The translations under genes and the position numbers were made by a program. Below are positions 14,071-27,351 of a stretch of 64,000 nt of DNA, piece after piece (position 1 is the first letter of the stretch; each line of letters opens with the position of its first letter). The DNA is from Montifringilla adamsi. Its lineage: Eukaryota > Chordata > Aves > Passeriformes > Passeridae. The notes under the pieces were generated by a model that saw nothing but the letters and a program-made list of their open reading frames with translations, had not been told where the DNA came from and searched no databases. Location: NCBI GenBank assembly GCA_017590115.1, contig JAGGNK010015558.1, positions 359,841-423,840 of the forward strand, in the 5' to 3' direction.

Positions 14071-14097
14071 AACATGTGGGTGCACTTCCCACATGTT
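14071..14097. repeat. 10-bp inverted repeat with 7-nt loop
   Basis: AACATGTGGG at 14071-14080 is the exact reverse complement of CCCACATGTT at 14088-14097. The seven-base loop is TGCACTT. No function is apparent. Confidence 0.85.
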
Positions 14098-16213
14098 GGA
14101 AGTGACTTTTCCACAGGTTCAGGGGCTGAAGACTGGCCTTGTGCAAATGAGTGAGGTTTTCTGGGTGCTGGTGGAGTTTTGCAGTATGAATCAACAGAGG
14201 ACTAGCTCTTCTAGAAGTAACTCTGCATGTGTATTTAATTTTTATAGAAGTGTATGTGTGGGCTTTTGGACAGTATGTAATATTAAATGTAACTCTATCA
14301 ACACATGCTTGTCTTGAAGTATGTATGTGGAATTATGCTTATTGCATTACTCTGGATAGAAAGTTGCTTCTTCCCTTAAGTTATTAAATGGGAGGAAAAT
14401 CCACCCTGTTTTTGTTTTGGATATTTTTAGCTATACGGTTAGAAAGCTAATGCTTCTAGAGAAATGTTCAGCTTTTATCTCTATTTTTTTTTTTCAGTTT
14501 GTAACATCTTCCCTTCCCTGCATGCAATGTTGCTGTTTCATTGTGTGCTGAATCCCGTTGCATTCAATTCAGTTGCTTTTTTAGCAAGTCCATAACTGTA
14601 TTTACTGCAATCTGTAGACAAGATTTGTCTGGTGGACACTATAAAAGCATCACAGAACATTGGAAAGACATATTTATAACTTTTTTCTTGCTATTAATGT
14701 TTTGAATATGATTGATTTGGGTTCATTTAGAATTTCCCTACTGCTAAAATTTCCCTATTTTAGCATCTTTTGTGTAGAAGTCTTCACAGATGCAGGTGAG
14801 TTGCAAAAGGGTCATCAGAACTGTATGGCTGCTACTGTTCTTGCCCAGGCACAAGCAAAATATAGACATTTTCTGAAGTGAGTCTTGTCAACAGTGAAAA
14901 AGCATTTATGTGAAATTGCAGTAGCCAGTAGCAGCTGTCATAGAGGAAAATATCCCTATTATTGCTGGCAATACTTGGAGATGTGCATTTACTACAATGT
15001 GTTGGGTCTTGTGTTTTGGGAACAATTAAGCCATTGTTTTACCCCATCACATAAATATTTTTCTTACAGCATGTAGTTACTGGTATTTTTTGTCTGTTAC
15101 ATTTAGAGATGATATCCTTGAAAGCCCTGGATAAAACAGTACTTCTCAAGCTATTATGCTACATGCTTAGTTTGGTAAGGAAATTTTTAGGGTATTTTAG
15201 AATGTGTTATTTTTGTGGTAGAAAGCTGCTGGGAAAATAGATTTATTCAGGCTATGCATACTTGGATAGAGAACAATTGTTGAAATTAGGCTTGGTGGCC
15301 TGGATCTTGAAGTCCTCCAAAGGTCTTTTGTAGGAATGCGCCCTTGGGGCTTATGAGAACTGGCTCCAGGACAAACAACTTAATAGTCTTTTTGTGTTGC
15401 ACCTGTTTTGCTGGAGCAGGTTCCTGGTGAGGAAGATGGTGGTTTTCAAAGTGGAAGAAGCTCAGGTCACGTTAGTGGCCAGTTACTTATTGAGGCATGA
15501 AGTGTCTGGCAGCAGGCTAGGGATGAGCCATAGTGGAAGTGCCATGGTCAAAGCTTCAGCCCCTCCTGCCTGCCTGGATGCTGCCGTGTTTCAGCTGTGG
15601 GGGATTCCTACCCACATATCCTTCTTCTCCTCACAAAGCCTGCCTCAGTCCCTTGCTGGGAGGCAGAGCAGGGTCAGATGAGTGTCAGGAGGTGGAAGCT
15701 CTCCCAAGTCTGGCCTTAGCTGCTTCCTACCCAGGACATGGGGTTCAGTGGACCCTGCTGCTGCACGCCTGACATGGTCACTTCTCAAGTACCATAGACA
15801 AACCAAGGGAAAACGTGTGTCTGAAAAACCTGATTGGTGACACTGAAAGAGTGCACAGACCTGTGAATCTTATTAAAAACACAAACCTTGCTAGTCTCCT
15901 CTCTGGTGCCGGTGCCAGTGTCTTCCCTGGTAATAAAAGGTAGGCTTTTTTTATGGATCCCAGAGAGGTGAAAGCTAATGCTTCCTCAGCCACAGGAATG
16001 TGTTCAGAGTTGCTGCAATGTCTTCTCCCATGTATGCTTTTCTGGTTTTATTTGAAGGATTACAGTGACAATCTTGGCTTTCATTAAATCGATGTCTAAA
16101 CTCCTCTTGGCTGCAATAGGCTGAGGGCTTCTCCTATGTTAGTTTTCTTCTGTTTTCTGGTATCTTTTTGCAGTCAAAGATGTTGATGCAGCTGCCTGAA
16201 GTTCTCTGCTGTT

Positions 16214-16239
16214 ACAGGTCTGTACACCTACAGACCTGT
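16214..16239. repeat. 11-bp inverted repeat with 4-nt loop
   Basis: ACAGGTCTGTA (16214-16224) pairs perfectly with TACAGACCTGT (16229-16239), with loop CACC. It is a compact hairpin in intronic DNA with no recognised role. Confidence 0.9.
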
Positions 16240-17841
16240 GGTGGTTCTGTAGAGATGAATACCTCTTTTTAGCCATGCATGTGTGAATCTAAGTAAGATA
16301 ATGGTCTCAGTAAGTGCTATTTGTCTTAAAAATTGTTTTCTCTACAAGCCTATCAGAATCAACACAGTATGATCTTGAGGCAAGGACCTTCCCCTGCAGC
16401 TATCTGTGAAACGAGCAGTGGCCAGGGGCTATGTTTATTGCTGAGATGGTGGAGTGGCACATCCTTCCCCTTGCTTTGATTAAGTGGGGACTGAACTATC
16501 TGAGGTTCACATAGACCCTGAAAGCATGCTTAAGCATACCTACATGTAGAAATCAAGCTCTTTCTGTTACACTTTCCCAAGTCTGTGAGGATATAGATAA
16601 CCTTATTAAGGCAAGGGAAGAGTTGGGAGAGAGGTTAGGCTGTTGTTAAAAGAATGAACCTGTGAAAATGGTGTCAAAGACATCTAGCAACTGGATTGTC
16701 AAGAATCTGGCTCTTCTGGATCCATGCTCTCACAGCTGCCTTGTATTCAGTGTACTTTTCCAAAGATAAAGTGCCAGGTTTACCTCATTTGGGTTTTGGT
16801 GTCTGGAGGATAAGCTTAAAGTTTGTATTTAGAAATGCAGAAGAAAAAGTTGGGATGTGTTTCCAGTTTCAGTGTCTCGAACAAACTCAAGACCAAACAT
16901 CATTCTGTAGAAGGTCAGAGTTCTCATTTCAGGTGGTGTGTATACTATAATCTATTTCTGTTGATTTTGCTCTTTTGAGTTAGGGCTTAATTACTTACTT
17001 TTAAATGCCAATAACTGCAGTTTTAGTTTCTTTGTGCTTTAGTAGTAAGTCAGTGCCAGGGTTTTTGTCAGACTTGAGGTGGTGCTTTGTTCATGCCTTG
17101 CAGAATGGGTTGTAAGCAGTGGAGAAGACTTTCTCTCATGTGTGGTGACAGTGATGCTGGGCAAATGAGTTTCGTGCTTTGATAGAAAACCTGGATTGAG
17201 CACTCTAGCTCTGCCAGGAAGCAGTGCTTTTACAAAAGAGGTGTCATCTCCCATAAAACTCTGGGAAAGCCTTGTGAAGCAGACAGACATTTCTTTGGTG
17301 GAGGAATAAATTGCTGCATCTCATTGCAAGGTCTAGCCTTCTCCCCTCTTGATTGTGTGCCTTGTTAGGAAAGGAGGAGAAGAAAGATGGGAGCTGGAAT
17401 TGCTCCCATTCCTGTGACTCCAAGTTAATTTGTCTGTGGTGGAAAGAGCTGTTCATGTAGTCCCTGCTGCAGCCTGCTCCTGGGGCTGGACTGACCTTGC
17501 CTGAGGGACTCAGGATATAAACACTTCTGCAGGGATTGGGTATAAGACTTGAATTATTTTCTCAAAGTATTTTTCTATGTAGGAGTTTTCTAGAATGGAC
17601 TGCAAGTGATCTTTTTAGGAAAAAAAAAGTGATTAAATAGGTCCTGTAATATATTTGGCTTCACACAGAGACAATTTGAAAGTAAACTGATGTTTTAGTG
17701 ATGTTTTAGTAGCAGCAACAGCAGCAGCAAGTAATATGTTTGAATGGAGCAACATGAAACAGGAATATCTATCTGAAGGCAGGATAGAAAGTGCCGGAGA
17801 TGATGACAGGAGCTTGCATGAAATAACTATTTCTAATGCCA

Positions 17842-17900
17842 AGTGTGATAACCATACAGTATCAAAAATAATATTTTTGATACTGTATGGTTATCACACT
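17842..17900. repeat. Perfect 59-bp palindrome (29-bp arms, 1-bp centre)
   Basis: The 29 bases at 17842-17870 are the exact reverse complement of 17872-17900, around a single centre base at 17871. The arm begins AGTGTGATAACCATACAG and ends in an A/T-rich core. Pairing breaks immediately outside (17841 A against 17901 A). Such near-gapless palindromes are rare by chance. They can come from fold-back synthesis during replication or assembly, from a small inverted-repeat transposon that lost its centre, or from a palindromic AT-rich breakpoint site. No transposase-type target duplication was found. Just downstream, GAATCATATACT occurs twice between about 17914 and 17943. Confidence 0.95.
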
Positions 17901-20900
17901 ATTACTTTCTGTGAATCATATACTTATCTCTGAATCATATACTGTAATATAGGTTTTAAACTCTTTTTGGATAATTTGTGACTTTCCAATTGAATCACTT
18001 AATTGTTTGGCCAGATATAAGGTAGCTGCCAATTTGCCTTCTTTTTGTAAAGTCTTTGCTTAAATGACTGTTACTTTTATTTTCTTTAGTGTTGTAAGGA
18101 GTGAGCTCTATAAAACTTGTTTTTTATTATGTACACCTGAGGTTTTCACTGTCTTTTTTCCTCTAGACAGGGATTTGTAAATTCTCCCTCATGCTTATAC
18201 ATTATGTAATGTAATTAGTTTAAGATGTTTCTCTGTCCTTTGTGAACCCACATTAACGTTTTTTAAAAAGCAGCAGTATGGCTAAAATTTGGCTTGAATT
18301 TTTTTCCCACCAACAGTGGCTAATTAAGTGAGAAATGTTTCCAAGAATGTCTCCCTTGTTTTGCATGGTTGGGGCAAAGAAAACATGAAAACTGTGTGGC
18401 TGTATACTTTCTCTGACTCAGGGGTCCAGAGGGCGTAGAGATGGTTTCAGAATTGTGGCCTCAAGCGCCCGTGTGGAAGAAATTCTGCTGTGCTTCTGTT
18501 TATCAGGCTGAACCCACTGGGGCAGACTGTGGAGGACCTTCACAGACTTTACCTTATGCCTATCTCCCCAGAGTAGCCCTCCACATTATTACTCAACAGA
18601 CCAAAATGGTTATTTACAGCTACAATAAATTATTTTAAAAAAATATTATTTTAATAACAACAGTAAAAGCAGCAACTGCAGTAATAAGAGCACATTCTGG
18701 TTATAGTAGTGCAAAACCCAAAGAGAAATAGGAGAAAACACTTTGCAGCTATAATAACACTTCAGGCCACTAGAAAGAGGGGTGTTATCAGTGTGTGGGG
18801 ATGACAGGCATGTTTGCTCATGATACTGAACTCATAATGTTGTCTACATTTGTCCTTACAGGAATAGTCCTATCTGAGGAAGATTTTGTGCTTGAAACCA
18901 GCCTTTGCCTCTTCACCCCCGTTCATTAGATTTGTCTGCACTGAAGACGAATACACATGCAGAATTTGCATTGTTATGAGTGACAAGAAAGATGTCTTTG
19001 GGGAAGGCAGGCCAAGATGTGAAGTTGTTAAGAGTGGCAAGAGTCGCACCACAGTGAAGTGTTTGGTTTGTAATGAGCAGGGTAAGGACAGTCAGAGGCA
19101 TAAGTGTGGTTTTCAGCCACAGAATTTTCTGTGCTAGTGTGTTGTGCTTTGTTTTTAACAAGGCTTGTGTATGGAGCCGGTGCAGTCAGTGCTGTGGTAA
19201 CTGTTTTAAATAGAGCAGGGCAAGCATCTTTGGAAATGTGCTTAGATATTCTTCTGTAGCATGCTTTCTGCCAGATGTTGGGGCAATTCTGCCTTATTTA
19301 GAACAACTGTAGCAGTCAGGAACTGTGCTGTAGCACACTGTATTCAAGGAAATGCAGCTTGATCTAAATTTCCTCCCTCAGACTTGTCAGGCATTTGTTA
19401 TTGTTTGCCACTTCTTAGATCCTTTTCCTGTTCTTTTTTGAAGCTATTGTATGACAGGTTTTTCTTGGCTGGTTGCTTTCTATTTACTATAAAGAAACCC
19501 AGCTATCCCAGATATCTGGGAACTAGTATTCTTTGAAACCATTTGTAGAATTGCATTGGTGCTTCTTTTTGAAAGCTAAGTCTAAGGTAATTTAAATCAC
19601 TTGTGAATTTTTCTTTTATTTTTTAAAACAAAACTTGCTTTTGTAAATGACAAAATATTTGGGTTCAGGTTATTCTGATGCATTTTAAATAAAAAGCCAA
19701 TTATATTTTTGTGGGATAAGATGAAAGGAATTACTTGAAAGACATTATTTAAAAGGCATTTTTAAAAATCAGCTTTGCTATTGCAGGCATAAAAACAGTG
19801 TTGTTTGCTAAGTGTAGTAGGAAACTTAAGATTTGTCACTGTACCAGAGCCTCTGTATAGTAGAGTTATGAAGACTACAATAAACTTAGACCTGATTTAT
19901 ACATCAGTGGGTTGAAGATGAGAAATTTACTGGATGTTTGAGAATGCACTTTCAGTTTCAGGGACAAGTGACTATACATGCAAAATTTGACAAAGACATT
20001 TACCTCCCAGTGGATGCTGAGTTTTACTTTGTTTAAGATGGATCCCTGAAGAGACACATCGTGTTTGCTGAGTGAGTTAGTGGCAGCACTCTTCAGTCCA
20101 TAGCTCCACGTGAGCCTTAGTTCACGTTTATATTTTTCCACTCTTTGCTCTACCCACACCCATTTCAAAGCTCGGCATGACTGGACAGTTTGATATAACT
20201 GTCGCTGTAATGGAGAAAATGCAGGGATTTGAATGATGGCCTTTAGGATCCAGGCTGAGTTTGACTCTCCATAGGTGATCCTGCCTTTTGTAGCAATCCA
20301 TGCCAACACAGCATTGGATTAAGCTTTACTGGACATGCACCATGGGGCTTGCATTAAAGTGCATCCTTCAGAGATGGCATAATTTTTAATGTGACTTGAT
20401 TCTGTGCCTCTGGTAATCCTAACACCTGCAAAAGTCCTGCTATTTCCGAGCCTTCTGCTGGTGCAGCTGTCAGCCTGGCTTGCAAGACCCTCCTGCTTGT
20501 GATGCTGGGAGCTCTGCGGGAGCTGCACATGGTACAGAAGAGTCTGGGAAACTGTTCCAGGGTGCCTCGCTGCAAACAAGGGACATCTGTGTTGCCTCCC
20601 AGCTGGCTCTCTGCCTTGGGCTTGTCTCCCTCATGGATGTAACAAACACCCTGCTTGTCACCTTTATTGTGTGCTTTGAGACCTTTTCATTTGTGTGAGT
20701 AGGAGGCTATGAGATGTAGTGTACCTGTGCAATAGGATCTCCTTGTTTTCTCTTGTGTTCTAAAGGGGATTTAGAGTCTGAAAATAAGTGTAAAGTATAA
20801 AAAAGGGAGGGTCATTGCTGTTACAAACTGGCTCCTCTGAACCTGTAAACGCTAAATAGTTGTCATGGATTGCAGCTGGGGAAAATGCAATACTAGGTTT

Positions 20901-21871
20901 GTTCCAGCTGGGTTTTAATTTTAAGATCTCAGTATATTCTGTGACACTGTTATATGGTTGCTTCTGGGGTAGGAGCAAAATCAGATGGCTAAAGGCAACA
21001 CTTAATCATGACAAAAGCCATGAACAGATAACAATAAAATGTGAGGTTAAACTATATCCCTGCTGATATTAGTGTTATATTATGGTAGCCAAATTGCATA
21101 TAAGGGAACACAGAGCGCTTTAAAAACAGCTAGTTGTGGTAACTATATGCTTTCTTCTGCAGTTACTAGATTGCACGTGTACTTGTAGCTTTTCAGAGGA
21201 CTTTGGAAAATTTAAACTTGTGCCCTTAGTACGTCATGGTTAACTCTCCAGTGAAAGGTACAGCTTGCGCCTCTTTTAGATATCCTCCTTTAGGCATGCA
21301 CGCTGCCTTAGATGTCAAAGGAGTAGGAGGGAAAGACAAAATGCTGAAGAGGTTAAAGGGAAAAACTCCCTTGGACTTTGAGGGTCCCAGCTGTAAGTAA
21401 CAGCATTTAATCAAGTTTGCCAAGACCCTGAAGAGTGCATTAGTTAAAATCTTTCAGGTTTTAGCCTGGGTAAATGCAAATTCAGTTTTAATAAATAGAT
21501 TTATTACTCAGAATTCATTTTGCAGACCATAATGCCACTCTTTTCAAGAGCATCTAATTTTTCTTTATGCTTATCCAAGAATCTTCAATTCTTTCTACTG
21601 TGGTTAAAGAACTCTCACCTAAAAAGACTGGTTCTAGAATTAATCAAGTTGGTATAATTGGGAGGACTATCAGTTCAAGTCTAGTTGAATCCAAGTTCAT
21701 CAACATAAATGTTTGGTGGGCATCCTAAGACAAATCAATGTAATGAAAGGAAAGAATAAAATAATTCTTTATGAGCAGCCACAGCTCTTAGAGGCAGATG
21801 AGAGTGAAAAATAACTGGTGTATTTTCTGAACACAGATGATGTTAATGATTAATTTACATTATGATTACAG

Positions 21872-22177
21872 GCCATGGATACCAAGAAGCAGTTTCTGTG
21901 TCTGTGTTGATGTACGCAGTGGGTTTCTCACCTGTGGTCCTTGGCAGCTGTCCCATCACTTACAGAGATAATCTGTCATGCCAGTTGTTTCACTTTCTGG
22001 TTGATCACACAGAATGTGTCACTGCCAGTAGTCACAACATGCTGCTGGATGAGTTTGGGCTAAGGATGAAAGATCTGCAATCAGTGGATAATGATTTGAT
22101 GATGGCCATTGCTTATGAAAAGTTGCCTTCAGCCTGGAACATCTACCACCTTCCAAACCTTGGAAGCTGCCCAGAAG
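21872..22177 (+). CDS. ARHGEF28: ARHGEF28 coding exon A (N-terminal region, about 102 residues)
   Basis: The acceptor is ...ATTACAG before 21872 and the exon starts with two bases completing a glycine codon. The frame reads HGYQEAVSVSVLMYAVGFSP at its start and later VTASSHNMLLDEFG and KLPSAWNIYHLPNLG. It aligns with the mammalian segment that begins HGLQETVTVSVCLCSEGYSP, with matches at HG-QE-V-VSV, G-SPV--GS--YTY-like positions and the A-SH--LL block. Conservation is moderate, which fits a fast-evolving N-terminal region of unknown fold. The end is taken at GAAG/GTGGTA (22177). A second donor GT three bases on (exon end 22180) keeps the same phase and would add one glycine. Phase 1 at the end matches the next exon. 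The donor lies in a perfect 12-bp stem (see findings). Frame and order make this a real exon; the exact 3' edge is uncertain. Confidence 0.9.
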
Positions 22178-25100
22178 GTGGTAGAGTTTTATTTAAAGTT
22201 AGAAAGCTTTTAACAGTGGTTTGGTGTACAGTTCAGAGCAGAATATCTCACTGGTCCAGTTTCTCTACTCTTGTGCTTTATTTTGTGATTAATATGAAAA
22301 ATTGTTCAAGTTTGAGAGGGATAATCAGAGATTTGGTTTGTGGCCAGAGAGTTAAAAAAGATGATCATTGTAACTCTGTCTCCCTAGAAGGTTTTTCTGC
22401 CTTGACTCACTGTGAATGCAGTTCTTTATTTATGATTAGAGATGTTTAAAAGAAGCAAGAACTGTATAATGAAGCTTTGCAGCCATAATTCTAACCAAGT
22501 GAGATACTTGAACTTGGGAGAAAAAGACGATAGTCAGAGAAGAGTATGTTACTGTAGGCATTCCAATGTGCAGAGTGAACATAATTTTTGCCATTATTCT
22601 GTCAGAGTTTATCCTTCATTTATGACTATAGTCATTCTTTGGGGAAAATATCATTAAACAAGTTTATAAGTGTTTTGTTTTTTAGTTGTAGAGGAAGTGA
22701 AATTAAAATACCTGTGAAACTTTATGTTAGGGTATGCTACTGAAGGACTTCATAATAAAATCAGGTGGGATTTTCCTAGTTTTAGGTTTCATATTAAACA
22801 AAAAACTGTAGTTAGGGTTTACTGAAGAGTATATTTTTCTTTTGCAGAGTCAGCTGATTTATAGCTGAGGGTGGAAACTGTGTTTTACTTGATAGCTTCA
22901 CATGTTTTTAACTGAAAATTTGGTCATTTTGGCTGTTTTCTTTTTGGTACTTTAAATTCTGAAAATTAGAAGACAGGAAGTTTCCATGTCAGCCAAAACG
23001 AAAGAGATGTATGCAAGCTTTTGGGAAATAAAAACACATCGGTTAAGCTCATTTCTTTGGGTAAGGGCTTTTTTCACATCTTAAATCTTTCTAATACTTA
23101 ATGACAGATAACTTAAAACCCGAGGAATGTTTTTTGTCTGTCTGTTGAAAACAACCCCTTTAACAGATGTAAAACCAAATATTAAGTCTCATTCAAATAT
23201 TGGCTGGACAAGACAGGGAAAAAAAGGGCTGTTAGTTGTTTCATTTTGATGTGGGGTAAATATTTGTTCAACTTCTGGAAAAACTGTTGTATTTTAGCAA
23301 TGAGGACCTTGTATCAAAGCCTGAAGAACAGCTGTAGTTTTTTTCACAGGCCAATTTAAGCATTTCATCAGCTGAAACCCAATCCAGAAGCATCAGCAGG
23401 ATGCCAGGGGTACTGAGAGATGCTTGGGCATAGCCAGCTGCATACCTGCTTGCTTGAAACTTGGGGAAAAGTTATCCTGGTTTTGCTGTAGGCCCAGAGA
23501 GTCCGAGATCATCTCAGCGGGTATCAGAGTAAGCTCTGCCAGGGCAACTGCTATCCACATAGCAAAATTCTTTAATTTTCAGTTGTGCTAATTGTTAATT
23601 TTCAGGTGTACTGCAGTGTTTATATGGAAAAAGAATATGTTGCCCTTGCAAGACTTTTATAGATCTTGTATTTTTTGTTTCTATGTATTTTTCATAATTT
23701 GTTCACTTTTCAGATTAAAATACTATACATAAATGAAATTTCATTGCGGCGAAAAAAGTTGGGATATGTGCCCCTATTGCCATACAGAGTCTGTGTGAAC
23801 ATTTGAAGCATGTCTTCAGCATACTGTGGTGGGTTTGCCTCATGGGCACAGCTGAACTTGAAGAAGTGACATCTCTTTTTGTACAACAGATGCAGCTCTT
23901 ACATGAAGCCAGAGTCTTTTGCCTGGTTTCTGAATAAACAAAGCAAATTCCTGGGACCTGGTAGTAATGCTCATTTACAATGGGATCTGTCAGTGCACTT
24001 CTGCCTGGGCAGTGCTTGGGCCCACCCTTGATGGGGGACTCCTGAAAGCTTTCTGGACAGCTTTTCCTTCAGCCCAAGGGAGGCTACTCCTTCTCCGTGT
24101 CTCTCTCTGAGGTCCAGGCTTGGGCTGGGCCTCATGTCTATTTTGCTGTCCTGTAGGCAGTTTGTATAATTTTTCTTTAACTTCTGTATCCTTTCTCTCT
24201 CCTTTCGGAAAGTATAGTTTTGATCCTCTCTCCTGACTCAGAGAAGCACCGACTGGAGTTGCTTCCTTGTGCTGTCCCCATCACTGTATTTTTGTCTCCA
24301 AAGCCAAGGAAGCCAAGCAAAGCTGAGGGCTGTCTGTGGCTGAGGGAGGCCGGTGCACAGAGGGGAAGGAGAGGGAGGGAGAAGAGGATGGACTGAGACT
24401 GGAGAGCTTCAGTTGTCTCAGCACATGAGGAGAAGTCCTTCATCTTCAATAGTGAGTTGTTCAAGGGTTATCCTACTCTTCTACAGGCTCTGAAAGTCCA
24501 AAATGAGTGAGAAAGAGGATCTAGAAATCTATGAGTATTTAGAAGTAGAATGAGAACTTCCCCTACCTGCTGTCCGTACAACTCCTTGTACCAAAGATTG
24601 GAGTTGTCTTGACACTTGACATTGTCAAAATGTTCTTTTTAATATGAATGTTATGAAAGATGTGGCTGCTAGCATCCATCACTACTTAGGACATAACACT
24701 TTTGCAATTCAGTCAGTTTTCAGAGCTGCAGGGCTATTTTTGTTGGAAAAAATAATTTTGAGTGACATGTTGCTGGAGGAAACTATTGCACCATATGCTG
24801 TTTTTTGACCTCATTGATTTTTATGAGGATTTAGAAATGTAAGGGTTGATGGAATGATAGAGGAACTCTTTAGTCATAGGAGTTTTGTTATTCAGGAAAA
24901 ATGTTTGTATTCCTTTTATAAGGTATAAGAAGGATTGGATAAAGAGAGCCAAGAGATTGTCTAGAGAACATTGCAAATAATTCAGGAATTTAGTGTAATT
25001 GCACAGGTCAGGAGTTACTGGCCACATTATAGGAAGCTGAACGAAAGAAACAAGAAAGCATGACCCTTTTTGTAATCCTCACTTGTAGTAGATGTCTGTG

Positions 25101-25222
25101 TGACAGCTGTGACAAGAGCTGCTCACTCCCACAGGGTGGTCAGATGCTGAGATCAGCATCTTGGTGCTAGAGAAAACTGGGGACTCAGCAAAGGTGCTAT
25201 GCTTTTGTTTGTTGGGGGTTTC

Positions 25223-25264
25223 AGGAAAGGGAAAGGAGGGGGAGGGAGGAGGGAGAGAGAGAAG
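25223..25264. repeat. 42-nt uninterrupted purine tract
   Basis: Every base from 25223 to 25264 is A or G, mostly GGGA and GAGA units. Purine mirror-like tracts of this kind can form triplex DNA. Here it is simply a low-complexity intronic tract. Confidence 0.9.
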
Positions 25265-25432
25265 TTGATTTTGTTTATTGCACCTTGATAAAGGATATTT
25301 TCTTTCTGAACTGGATTATTGAATTTATGGAGACAATCAGTATTAAATAATAAGCTAAAGAAATTGTTAGTGCTGCCAGAAAAAAAGGAGAAGAGAATTT
25401 TCCCACAGAACTTTTGTTTACCAACAAAATTG

Positions 25433-25509
25433 TAAAAAAAAAGGAAGGATGCAAAGAAGGAAGGGAGGAAAGAAAGACTAAAAGAAGAGAAAAAGAGAGA
25501 AAGAAGAAA
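25433..25509. repeat. A/G-rich low-complexity tract
   Basis: The stretch consists of GGAA, GAAA and AGAG units with only a few pyrimidines. It lies about 170 bases after the first purine tract, and both may be parts of one decayed simple repeat. Confidence 0.85.
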
Positions 25510-27319
25510 TTAATCTGAATGAGAAAAATGCTTCCAAGTAACTCTTTTTTTCTTAGTACTGTCAGGTTATGGCAGCCTTCCAGTACTGGCAGTCCCAAGA
25601 GCCATCAGACATAGGTTCAGCCTGCAGCTTTTTTATCCTTGACAACACAGGTTTACATTTCTCAGCTGTCAGAGGGTGAATGGGAGCACAGGAGGGCACT
25701 TTACAAGCAGTGTATATTATGGACAAGAAGCTGAGGGCATTTAGTTTCTGATTGTTTTGGAGGCCCTGTCAAGAGAGTGAGTTCATGTTGTCTGGGTTAC
25801 TTAACTATGCTGGTAAACAAAGAAGAACACTTGATGCCAGCTTTGCCACCATTTACAGTTATTTTCAAGAGGAAGACTGCTCTTTTAGGTTTTTGTCTAT
25901 TAATAGAAGCAATAATTTTACAGCCTGAATTAAGAAAACTAATTGTGGATCATAAAGAAGGAAACAGCGTTTAGTTCCCTTTTGTGAACAAGAAGATTTT
26001 CCGTTTTATTTCATAAAAGCGTTGTAATTGTTTTCTTGGGATAGGTCTTGTGGAATGAACTGAGCTACCATGTTGCTTTATGTGTTGCTTTAGAGTCTGC
26101 CTTTGGGGGACACTTTCCCATTTTCAGTGGCATTTTTTCCTTTATGGCCCTTTCCCTCCCCTTTTCTTTGTAATTAATGTTACTCTTTTCACTTGGTATT
26201 ACACATATTCCTTCTAAAGTGCACAAGCTCAAACCTGACTGGTGGATGTCATGGTTTTGATGTAAATTAAAGAAAATTCTGTGTGTTCTCTTCAGCCGGA
26301 ATTTTAGATTTATTTTTTTTTCCCATGGAAGGAAACGGAGAGGAGTGCAAAGTGCCTGTTCTCCTTCACAGGATTAGAAAAATACTGGGAATGGTGGATA
26401 AGTGTGTCTAGGTCTGGTGAGATTTGTGAGGAGAGGTAATTGTATTTTGGTCAGAGAATTCAGGAAGTTAGAGAAACAGATAAATCTTTGGCTCAGTAGG
26501 AGTTTGTTCTTTTGGACACTGTGCCTGACAGAGGGAGGAGGATGCTAGCCTGTGTGTTGTGAAGCAGATGTCTTCTAGAGCCTGCTGCTGACCCAGAAAC
26601 CTGCCTGGGGCAAGATATTGTCAAGCACGCTTCAAGCTATGGGTTTCCAGAAAGTGTATGGTTCTCATCTCCTGGTCAGTAGAAATAACGGCAGAGAGGA
26701 GGCCTTTGAGATCCCTTTGACCATGAAGAGGCTTTTTGGAAAAAAGCACTGAGCACTTGGAGATATGCAGAGTGAGTACTCTAAATGATGCAGAAGATAA
26801 AGTTTCCGATTGAAGGCAGTATAGAGAAGTGGGGCTCTGGAGCCACTCTGCTGCTGAAGAGACCAGATATGGAGCTGTGGTCTGACCCAGACCTCAGCCT
26901 TCAACCAGCACTGGGTTGGAGAGCCCTGCTTTTCTCCTGGCTGAAAGGCTGTCCCAGCTGGTATTCTGCACTTGGCTGGCCCTCAGCAAACAAGTGTCTT
27001 ACACCAGACACCTCGAGGGAGTGTTTGGCTGCAGTACTAAGGGATAAGGAATATCCCTCCCAGCAACAGACACCATCTCCTGTAGTGTTTTGCATCATAG
27101 AGTCAGCTGGAACTTCATCTGAGATGTAGGTGGGGCACCATGATGCATAGGGCTGGTGGATGGGAGCCTTTTCTGGCCCTCCTGCTGCTAAAACTGCTGG
27201 GGCAAGATTCCCTTTGCGATGGACCTTTACCTTCTCTCCTCTCCTTTTCTTCTGTAGGATTGATGCTAGTTTCTGGGAGTTGGTTCACATGGGTATGCTC
27301 TCAAATGGTCTGTCACATG

Positions 27320-27351
27320 CCTGTCTGAATCAGCCAGCAGCATGTCCTTCA
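27320..27351. repeat. 32-bp direct repeat, copy 1
   Basis: The 32 bases starting CCTGTCTGAATCAGCCAGCA recur exactly at 27828-27859, 508 bases downstream. The flanks differ. No known element was recognised in it. Confidence 0.9.

Larger units (their letters stand above)
1..21871 (+). other. ARHGEF28: Upstream ARHGEF28 intron (left part of window)
   Basis: No coding exon was recognised here on either strand. The long-isoform first coding exon in mammals encodes about 60 residues with a distinctive segment that I could not find here, so it probably lies to the left. The stretch holds a solo LTR (3007-3687), a LINE reverse-transcriptase fragment (6879-7020), a possible LTR (12305-12541), simple (ATTT)n near 11781, several short inverted repeats and a perfect 59-bp palindrome at 17842-17900. 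The rest is unremarkable AT-rich intronic DNA. The part around 8,700-9,450 is rich in homeodomain-like TAAT cores and lacks obvious repeats, so it could be a conserved regulatory element, but that is only a guess. Confidence 0.6.

Noticed and set aside
18886..19137. 83-codon + strand frame with C-x-x-C pairs after an acceptor-like CTTACAG
   Set aside because: The Cys and His spacing (CRIC, CLVC, HKC) suggests a zinc finger at first sight, but there is no regular spacing, no donor in frame and no match to the missing ARHGEF28 N-terminal exon.
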